Below are positions 5,586-11,082 of a stretch of 11,082 nt of DNA, one piece after another; the stretch's first letter is position 1; each line of letters opens with the position of its first letter. Origin of the DNA: Sedimentisphaerales bacterium (GTDB lineage Bacteria > Planctomycetota > Phycisphaerae > Sedimentisphaerales > SG8-4). Location: positions 1 to 11,082 of the forward strand of contig JAFGCA010000418.1 of NCBI GenBank assembly GCA_016932895.1, read 5' to 3'. The position numbers and the translations under genes were made by a program. The notes beneath the pieces are model-generated. The model did not search any database. It saw only the letters and a program-made list of their open reading frames with translations, and was not told where the DNA came from.

Positions 5586-8363
5586 ATGATTACCGCAAAT
5601 GTGAAATCCATTGTAGTGTTTTGTCTTCTGGTTGGCCTGTCCGTTGTAGTGACGACGGCGCCCCCGGTCCGGGCGGATCCGCCGAAGGTGGTTTGTGTGC
5701 CGTGGTATCCGGCGAATCTGGCGGTCTCTCATGACACATGGACGGGAACGCTGATCACTCTCAAGGGGACCGCTCACGATCCCGATGGAGACAGCGATCT
5801 GGCCACCTACGAGTGGGATTTTGGCGACGGCAGCCCGCCGGACGTGGGCGTGGTAACGGATCCGTACGTCATCGAGACCGCACACGCGTACGGCGGCAGC
5901 GTCGGTGACATCTTCGTAGCCACGCTGACCGTTACCGACGCCGGCGGAGAGACCGGCTCCGACAACTACCTCGTGACGATTCGCGACGGTTCCGTTCTGT
6001 CGGTGCAGGTGAACGTCGCCATTGACGAAGGTTTGTGGAAACTGCACAAGGATATGGCCCGGGGAACCTATGCCGATGGGGCAGACTACGGGTACTTTTC
6101 CTATGGGTGGTACAACGCGTCAGCCACCGGTGCTTGCATCGAGGCCTTTGAAATCCACGGCCATCTACCCGACGGTAATCCCAAGGAAGACCCCTACGTA
6201 GAAACCGTGCAGAGGGGACTGAATTACCTTCTCGCTAATTCGTACGTACACGCGATCTCGCCCCAAGCAGCAGGTGATCCCGATACGAATGGCAATGACA
6301 TCGGGATCGGCTGCTATACGGAGCCGGGTCACAGCATGTACGAGTGTGGTATCACCTTGATGACGTTTGCCAGCAGCAAAGCACCTGGAATGGTAGCGGC
6401 AACGGGTCCAGTGGATGTTGTTGGAAGGTCGTACGGTGACATCGTCCAGGACATGGTTGATTACGTGGCATTTGGCCAGAACGACTCTGGCTCGGCGCGA
6501 GGCGGCTGGAGATACCATGCAAACTATGGCGGTTCTTCAGACAACTCGTGCTCTCAGTGGCCCGTAATCGGCATGGAGGCTGCCGAAACCAATTTTGGGA
6601 CTGCGATCCCCGGGTTCGTCAAGAGTGAACTGACTCTCTGGATCGACTACATTCAAAATGACACCAGCGGCGGATCGGGCTATACAGGGCCCGGGGATTG
6701 GGTCAACGTAGCCAAGACCGGTGGCTTGCTCTGCGAAATGAGTTTCTTTGGCGACGGACCCGGTGCCGTGCGCGCTGGGGCTGCCTGGAACTACATCGGC
6801 ACCAATTGGGATACCGACTATGAGCATTTCCCAGGGAATAGCTACTATGCGTTCTATTCGGTGATGAAGGGGTTCAGGCTCATGGGAATCTACGCCCTCC
6901 CGGACGGAACCGACTGGTACGGCGATCCTGCCCGCGGATATGCCGCTCATTTGGTCAACGAACAAGACAGTGCCGGAAGTTGGCCCTCGGGTTATTGGTC
7001 CAGCCACCCCTTATCCAGTGCCTGGGCCCTGCTGACGCTCCAGGAGACGGTTGTGGAGCCGGGTCCGGTGGCGGATGCGGGACCGGATGTGCCCAAACAC
7101 CCGCCGATCATTGAGGTTCAGTTCGACGGCTCGGGCTCTTATCACCTCGATTCGGACAAGGAGATCGTTCTCTACGAGTGGGACTTCGAGGACGACGGTG
7201 TGTATGATTTCAGCAGTTCGGAACCGACGGCCGCACACGCCTATCCGGCCGTCTACAATCCCGATGGGACCATCGACTGGGTCGCGACGGAAGCCGACTA
7301 CACGGTCGTTCTCAGGGTCACCGACAACAGCAGCTCGCCCAAGACTGATACGGATGAGTGCATCGTCCACATCACGCCGCCGCCGTGGCCTCCCGTGGCC
7401 GATCCCGGCGGTCCGTACCTGGCGGCGAAGTGCGAGGAGATCATCCTCGACGGCTCGGGGTCCTACGCCCCCGGTGGCGAGCTGTATCCCGACCCGGCCC
7501 ATCCGTGGCATGGATTCCTGGTCAGTTGGGAATGGGATCTCGACAACGATGGCGAATTTGACGATGCCACCACTGAAACGGTGGAGTGGATGAGCTGTGA
7601 GAAGGGCCTGTACGTCGTCGGATTGAAAGTGACGGACAACCTGTACGCCACGGCCAGCCAGGACACGGTCATCAACGTGGCCAACCGCCCGCCGGTGGCC
7701 GAAGCAGGCGGACCCTATAGCTGCGCCCTCGGCGAGATTACCTTCGACGGTTCGGCCTCAACCGACCCCGACGAGGGCGAAACCGAGACCCTGGAGTATC
7801 GCTGGGATTTTGAGACGGACGGCATCTACGATACGGCCTGGTCAACCGATCCCACCGCCACGCACACGTATCCGGCATGCGCCGAGTACACCGCCACGCT
7901 CCAGGTTCGGGACACCGACGGTGCGACCGACACCGATACGGCCGACGTCGTGCCCAACCGCCCGCCGGATTGCTCCGGCGCCTATCCCGATCCCCTGTTC
8001 CTGTGGCCGCCCAACCACAAGATGGTATCGATTGCCATCCTGGGTGTGACCGACCCGGACGGCGATCCCGTGACCATCACCGTCACCGGCATCACCAGCG
8101 ACGAGGCGACCGCTTCCGACTTAGGTTCCGGCGGTGCCGAGCACGCGCCGGATGCAGAGGGAGTCGGAACCGACACCCCCATTGTCCGCGCCGAATCTTC
8201 CGGTACGGGCAACGGACGCGTCTACGAAATATCCTTTGACGCCGAAGACGGAATGGGCGGCATGTGCAGTGGTACCGTCAAGGTCTACGTGCCACACGAC
8301 CAGGGCACCGGCGATGCCCCGGTCGACGACGGCCAGAATTACGATGCTACCCAAATAAACTGA
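5586..8363 (+). CDS. Large exported PKD-repeat protein with an alpha/alpha-toroid domain
   Basis: A 925-residue exported protein. The signal peptide (1-30) ends VRA before DPP. PKD1 covers about 45-132 (YEWDFGDG at 75-82, LTVTD at 114-118). Residues 140-488 form a region with about six helical-pair repeats ending in aromatic/Gly-rich turns, for example GGWRY (306-310) with SQWPVIGM (323-330), and WPSGYW (466-471) with SSAWALLTL (477-485). This resembles the prenyltransferase/squalene-cyclase-like alpha/alpha toroid, but no DxDD catalytic motif is seen. PKD2 is about 494-596, PKD3 602-697 and PKD4 703-788. A final domain (795-905) has LWPPNHKMV (806-814), a motif recurrent in PKD-rich surface proteins. 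There is no PEP-CTERM tail, transmembrane anchor or LPXTG. ATG 5586 is chosen: GGAGG lies 8 bases upstream and the signal peptide begins there; the frame is closed by TAA at 5514. Binding or adhesion is inferred; the ligand is unknown. Confidence 0.85.
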   Translation: MITANVKSIVVFCLLVGLSVVVTTAPPVRADPPKVVCVPWYPANLAVSHDTWTGTLITLKGTAHDPDGDSDLATYEWDFGDGSPPDVGVVTDPYVIETAHAYGGSVGDIFVATLTVTDAGGETGSDNYLVTIRDGSVLSVQVNVAIDEGLWKLHKDMARGTYADGADYGYFSYGWYNASATGACIEAFEIHGHLPDGNPKEDPYVETVQRGLNYLLANSYVHAISPQAAGDPDTNGNDIGIGCYTEPGHSMYECGITLMTFASSKAPGMVAATGPVDVVGRSYGDIVQDMVDYVAFGQNDSGSARGGWRYHANYGGSSDNSCSQWPVIGMEAAETNFGTAIPGFVKSELTLWIDYIQNDTSGGSGYTGPGDWVNVAKTGGLLCEMSFFGDGPGAVRAGAAWNYIGTNWDTDYEHFPGNSYYAFYSVMKGFRLMGIYALPDGTDWYGDPARGYAAHLVNEQDSAGSWPSGYWSSHPLSSAWALLTLQETVVEPGPVADAGPDVPKHPPIIEVQFDGSGSYHLDSDKEIVLYEWDFEDDGVYDFSSSEPTAAHAYPAVYNPDGTIDWVATEADYTVVLRVTDNSSSPKTDTDECIVHITPPPWPPVADPGGPYLAAKCEEIILDGSGSYAPGGELYPDPAHPWHGFLVSWEWDLDNDGEFDDATTETVEWMSCEKGLYVVGLKVTDNLYATASQDTVINVANRPPVAEAGGPYSCALGEITFDGSASTDPDEGETETLEYRWDFETDGIYDTAWSTDPTATHTYPACAEYTATLQVRDTDGATDTDTADVVPNRPPDCSGAYPDPLFLWPPNHKMVSIAILGVTDPDGDPVTITVTGITSDEATASDLGSGGAEHAPDAEGVGTDTPIVRAESSGTGNGRVYEISFDAEDGMGGMCSGTVKVYVPHDQGTGDAPVDDGQNYDATQIN

Positions 8364-8388
8364 CCCGTCCTCTAAACGCACCATCCTC

Positions 8389-8423
8389 GGGGGAAGCAGC
8401 CGACAACTGCTTCCCCCTTTCTT
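8389..8423 (+). terminator. Rho-independent terminator after the PKD/toroid gene
   Basis: GGGGGAAGCAG (8389-8399) pairs perfectly over 11 bases with CTGCTTCCCCC (8407-8417) around a 7-base loop. TTTCTT follows. It lies 25 bases after the stop, the same distance as the terminator of the PEP-CTERM gene. On the minus strand no T-tract follows, so it does not serve glpF. Confidence 0.9.
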
Positions 8424-8433
8424 CGCCTGCCGA

Positions 8434-8521
8434 GCGAGATTGCTTTCCCGGCGCGCCGGGACTCCTCGCAATGACATATACGAGTCCGCCGTGTCATTGC
8501 GAGCGAAGCGAGGCAATCTAT
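8434..8521. repeat. Small palindromic interspersed repeat (GTCATTGCGAG type)
   Basis: CTCGCAATGACA (8465-8476) and TGTCATTGCGAG (8492-8503) are perfect 12-base inverted copies around a 15-base spacer. AGATTGC and GCAATCT mark the outer ends. Each half carries its own inner segment: the left a perfect 16-base palindrome (8446-8461), the right GCGAAGCGAGG. The core GTCATTGCGAGCGAAGCGAGG is of a type I know as scattered between genes in many unrelated bacteria, usually as palindromic pairs that behave like non-autonomous mobile elements. It sits between converging genes, where it might also end glpKF transcripts. Translations across it are artefacts. Confidence 0.75.
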
Positions 8522-8547
8522 AGCCGCACGGTTTATGAAACGCGGGA

Positions 8548-9288
8548 TTACGCGACGGGGCCGAGGGAGTAGATTAGGGCGGCGAGGAGGGCGCCGAGGA
8601 TGGGGGCGACGACGGGGATCCAACTGTAGGCCCAGTCGCTGGTGCCCTTGTTCTTGATGGGTACGAGTTGGTGGACCAGTCGGGGGCCGAGATCGCGGGC
8701 GGGGTTGATGGCGTAGCCGGTGGTTCCGCCGAGCGAGAGACCGATGGCCATGACCACGAAGGCGACGGGCATGGCGCCGAGGGAGCCCATGCCGACCTTG
8801 ACATCCGTCGTGCCCGCGGTGACTTTCGGTCCGGCGATGTACAGCACGGCCAGAATCAGAACGAACGTGCCAATGACCTCGGAGAGGATATTGTTGAGAG
8901 GCTTGCGAATCTCGGGGCCGGTGGCGAAGGTGGCGAGGATGGTGCCTGGGTCGGTGCTGATGTCGTAATGGTCCCGGTAGAACAGCCAGACCAGCAGCGC
9001 TCCGGCGGCGCCGCCGAGAAGCTGAGCGATGATGAAGAGCGGGACCTTGGCCAGCGGGAACGTCCCGGCGGCTGCCAGGCCGATGGTCACGGCGGGATTG
9101 ATGTGGGCGCCGCTGAATTCGCCACTGACGACCACGGCGGTGAAGACCGCGAGCCCCCAGCCGATGGTGATCACGATCCAGCCGCCGTTGTGTCCCTTCG
9201 TTCCCTTGAGGCAGACGTTGGCTACGACGCCGTCGCCCAGCAGCACCAGAATCATGGTCCCGATGAATTCCGCCGCAAACTCACTCAT
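8548..9288 (-). CDS. glpF: Glycerol uptake facilitator (aquaglyceroporin)
   Basis: An inner-membrane MIP-family channel passing glycerol and small polyols by facilitated diffusion. It has 246 residues and a hydrophobic profile fitting six membrane helices plus two half-helices. Both NPA motifs are present: NPA at 64-66 (in SGAHINPAVT) and 195-197 (in NPARD, where the trailing Asp is typical of glycerol channels rather than water channels). By spacing from the NPA motifs, the selectivity filter is W44, G183, Y192 and R198, equal to E. coli GlpF W48/G191/F200/R206 except Phe to Tyr. The start ATG has GGAG about 9 bases upstream. It lies 66 bases downstream of glpK on the same strand, so GlpF loads the substrate that GlpK traps. 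glpK-glpF order is the reverse of E. coli glpFK. No terminator of its own was seen; the palindromic repeat beyond the stop may serve. Confidence 0.95.
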   Translation of the reverse strand: MSEFAAEFIGTMILVLLGDGVVANVCLKGTKGHNGGWIVITIGWGLAVFTAVVVSGEFSGAHINPAVTIGLAAAGTFPLAKVPLFIIAQLLGGAAGALLVWLFYRDHYDISTDPGTILATFATGPEIRKPLNNILSEVIGTFVLILAVLYIAGPKVTAGTTDVKVGMGSLGAMPVAFVVMAIGLSLGGTTGYAINPARDLGPRLVHQLVPIKNKGTSDWAYSWIPVVAPILGALLAALIYSLGPVA

Positions 9289-9354
9289 GAGTATTTCTCC
9301 GATTGGTTCGTCAAAGACCGTGCCGGCCGCACAGGCCGTCCAGTGACACTGGCG
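9289..9354 (-). other. glpK-glpF intercistronic gap with two small hairpins
   Basis: CCAGTG and CACTGG (9340-9352) mirror each other around one base, just past the glpK stop. GGCC (9325-9328) can pair with GGCC (9334-9337). Neither has a T-tract. They could adjust mRNA stability or the GlpK:GlpF ratio; I see no separate promoter for glpF. Confidence 0.35.
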
Positions 9355-10851
9355 CTACCGGTCCCAGTCGCGCACGCGATCCACGGCCTTATGCCAGTTC
9401 TTCAGCAGGTTCGCTCGCGTCTCGGGAGCCATGCGCGACTCGAACTGGGCGTCTTTCTTCCAGATCCGTTTGATTTCGTCGAGGTCTTTCCAGTACCCGA
9501 CGGCCAGGCCGGCGAAGAACGCCGCTCCCATGGCGGTGGTCTCCAACGTCTGCGGCCGGATGACTGTGACCTGGGTCAGGCCCGCCTGGAACTGCATCAG
9601 GGCATCGTTGATCGAGGCGCCGCCGTCGACGCGCAGCTCGGTGATTGGGATGCCGGCGTCGTCGGCCATTGCGTCCAGCACGTCTTTCGTCTGGAAGGCG
9701 ATGGATTCCAGACAGGCCCGAGCGATGTGGCCGTCGGTGGTCCCGCGGGTGATGCCGAAGATGGCGCCGCGGGCGTACTGGTCCCAATAGGGGGCCCCGA
9801 GCCCCGCGAAGGCCGGGACCATGTAGACGCCGCCGTTGTCTTCGACCGAACCGGCGAGCGCTTCGACCTGCTCGGATTTGGTGATGCAGCCCAGGCCGTC
9901 ACGCAGCCACTGGACAACCGCGCCGGCGATGAAAATACTCCCCTCGAGGGCGTATGTCACTTTGTCGTTCAGCTTCCAGGCGATGGTCGTCAGCAGGTTG
10001 TTTTTGGAGTCCTTCGGTTTGTCCCCGGTATTCATCACGATGAAGCAGCCGGTACCATAGGTGTTTTTGATCATGCCTTCTTCGGTACACATCTGGCCAA
10101 ACATCGCGGCCTGCTGGTCGCCGGCGATACCGGTGATGGGGGTTTGCGCCGAGGGAAAGGTGCCGGCCGTCAGGCCGAAGTGCTCGCTGCAACTCTTGAC
10201 TTCCGGGAGCATGGACGCGGGGACGCCAAACAATGCGCACAGTTCGTCGTCCCATTTCTGCTGGTGGATGTTGAAGAGCAAGGTCCGGCTGGCGTTGGAC
10301 ATATCGGTCGCGTGGACCCGGCCGTTGGTCAGCTTCCAGACCAGCCAGGAATCGACGGTGCCGAAGGCCAGCTCGCCGGCCTCCGCCCGTTGTCTGGCCC
10401 CTTCCACATGATCCAGAATCCACCGGACCTTCGTCGCGGAGAAATAGGCATCGATGACCAACCCGGTCTTCTGCCGGATCATCTCGGCGTGCCCGTCGCG
10501 CTTGAGCTCATCACAAAACGCCGATGTGCGTCGATCCTGCCAGACGATGGCGTTGTGAATGGGCTGGCCCGTCCGGCGGTCCCAGACGATAGCGGTCTCC
10601 CGCTGGTTGGTGATTCCGATGGCGGCAATCTGCTCTCCGTTGATGTTCAGCTTGGCCATGGCCTCGGCCGCAACGCCGGCCTGACTCGACCAGATCTCGT
10701 TCGGGTCGTGCTCGACCCAGCCGCTTGCCGGAAAGATTTGCTGGAATTCCTTCTGGGCGACGGCACAGATATTCCCCTCCCGGTCGACAACCAACGCGCG
10801 GGAGCTGGTGGTTCCCTGGTCCAGCGCCAGGATATAGGTCGCTTCAGCCAT
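9355..10851 (-). CDS. glpK: Glycerol kinase
   Basis: Cytoplasmic FGGY-family kinase: glycerol plus ATP gives sn-glycerol 3-phosphate, trapping what GlpF lets in. It has 498 residues, normal for the family. The N-terminal ATP-binding motif is DQGTTSSRA (11-19). Glycerol contacts R84, E85, Y136 and D245 (in [11 protein letters not shown]) match E. coli R83, E84, Y135 and D246 after small shifts. GLGAPYWD (350-357) and DGGAS (409-413) are further family signatures. The Gly-Gly-Lys-Gly-Gly-Thr-Arg loop binding fructose 1,6-bisphosphate in E. coli is absent (the region around 226-238 is different), so that allosteric control is probably missing. A phosphorylatable HFFG-like His, as in Firmicutes, is also not seen. 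ATG 10851 is chosen from homologous length and GAGG about 11 bases upstream; the frame is open further up but lacks family sequence. First gene of glpKF. Confidence 0.97.
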   Translation of the reverse strand: MAEATYILALDQGTTSSRALVVDREGNICAVAQKEFQQIFPASGWVEHDPNEIWSSQAGVAAEAMAKLNINGEQIAAIGITNQRETAIVWDRRTGQPIHNAIVWQDRRTSAFCDELKRDGHAEMIRQKTGLVIDAYFSATKVRWILDHVEGARQRAEAGELAFGTVDSWLVWKLTNGRVHATDMSNASRTLLFNIHQQKWDDELCALFGVPASMLPEVKSCSEHFGLTAGTFPSAQTPITGIAGDQQAAMFGQMCTEEGMIKNTYGTGCFIVMNTGDKPKDSKNNLLTTIAWKLNDKVTYALEGSIFIAGAVVQWLRDGLGCITKSEQVEALAGSVEDNGGVYMVPAFAGLGAPYWDQYARGAIFGITRGTTDGHIARACLESIAFQTKDVLDAMADDAGIPITELRVDGGASINDALMQFQAGLTQVTVIRPQTLETTAMGAAFFAGLAVGYWKDLDEIKRIWKKDAQFESRMAPETRANLLKNWHKAVDRVRDWDR

Positions 10852-10917
10852 AACAGAACGCCTCAATTCATGTCGATGAAATCGATTCGAAGCTATTGCT
10901 GCGCCTCGAAAGGCCCC

Positions 10918-10946
10918 AATAAACCATCTGCCGGGTTCCGTGTCAA
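10918..10946 (-). promoter_or_regulatory. Promoter of the glpKF operon
   Basis: On the minus strand TTGACA (10946-10941) is a perfect -35. After 17 bases comes TTTATT (10923-10918), a 4-of-6 -10 box. The predicted start near 10911 leaves a leader of about 60 bases. The first 12 bases, TTGACACGGAAC, are identical to those at the PEP-CTERM promoter. Beyond the operator-like repeat (10972-11082) I see no gene or further signal. Confidence 0.6.
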
Positions 10947-10951
10947 ACCTT

Positions 10952-10971
10952 TGTCCCCCGGGCCCGGGACA
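10952..10971. promoter_or_regulatory. Inverted repeat upstream of the glpK promoter, possible operator
   Basis: Arms TGTCCC (10952-10957) and GGGACA (10966-10971) are perfect inverted copies around a GC-rich centre. It lies 5 bases upstream of the -35 box, fitting an activator or repressor site. It does not match a regulator consensus that I recognise, and GC-rich sequence makes such repeats easier by chance. Confidence 0.35.
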
Positions 10972-11082
10972 CGAAGGACGTGGCGGGGGCCTGGCTCTCA
11001 GCAGGGCGAAATCTCCGCGGCCCCTCTCGATCCCGTCGGGGTGATCGGGCAATCCAGGCCGGATGTGTACCGCTTGCGAAAG

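Noticed and set aside
8121..8623. Frames giving CHCERSEAI-like peptides
   Set aside because: These are translations of the palindromic repeat and flanks, not proteins.
10852..11052. N-terminal extension of glpK
   Set aside because: The frame is open by chance; it would span the promoter and adds residues absent from glycerol kinases.

Overview
The window looks like chromosomal DNA of a GC-rich planctomycete, most likely of the Phycisphaerae type. This is an inference from a Tat-exported Cys-type sulfatase, a PEP-CTERM protein with the IPAPGA-type tail, and a large exported protein in which a helical toroid is embedded among PKD domains. No rRNA or marker gene confirms it.

Layout. Positions 1-692 (minus) hold the N-terminal 230 codons of an exported sulfatase. 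It is divergent from a plus-strand pair: a CGGC-domain protein (895-1320) overlapping the primosomal helicase gene priA (1313-3670) by 8 bases. A tRNA-Pro(CGG) with its own good promoter follows (3720-3794). Next come two plus-strand units for exported proteins. Each starts at a TTGACA promoter and has a predicted 5' leader of about 395 bases. The first encodes a 206-residue PEP-CTERM protein (4371-4991) and ends at a strong terminator. The second encodes a 925-residue PKD/toroid protein (5586-8363), also closed by a strong terminator. A small palindromic interspersed repeat (8434-8521) separates this from a minus-strand glycerol operon, glpK (10851 to 9355) then glpF (9288 to 8548), with a promoter at 10918-10946.

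How the genes work together. GlpF admits glycerol and GlpK phosphorylates it, so that pair is one pathway. CGGC-priA is probably one transcript, but the functional link is unknown. The PEP-CTERM and PKD proteins are both exported surface-type proteins, but each has its own promoter and terminator, so they are neighbours rather than a proven system.

The least explained parts are the two long leaders. The second contains a 9-bp stem ending at a 14-base match to the complement of the 16S rRNA 3' tail, about 90 bases upstream of the real start codon, together with tiny reading frames. I see no CRISPR array, transposase, integrase, phage gene or defence system. Most coding content is ordinary, and the unusual signals are regulatory.
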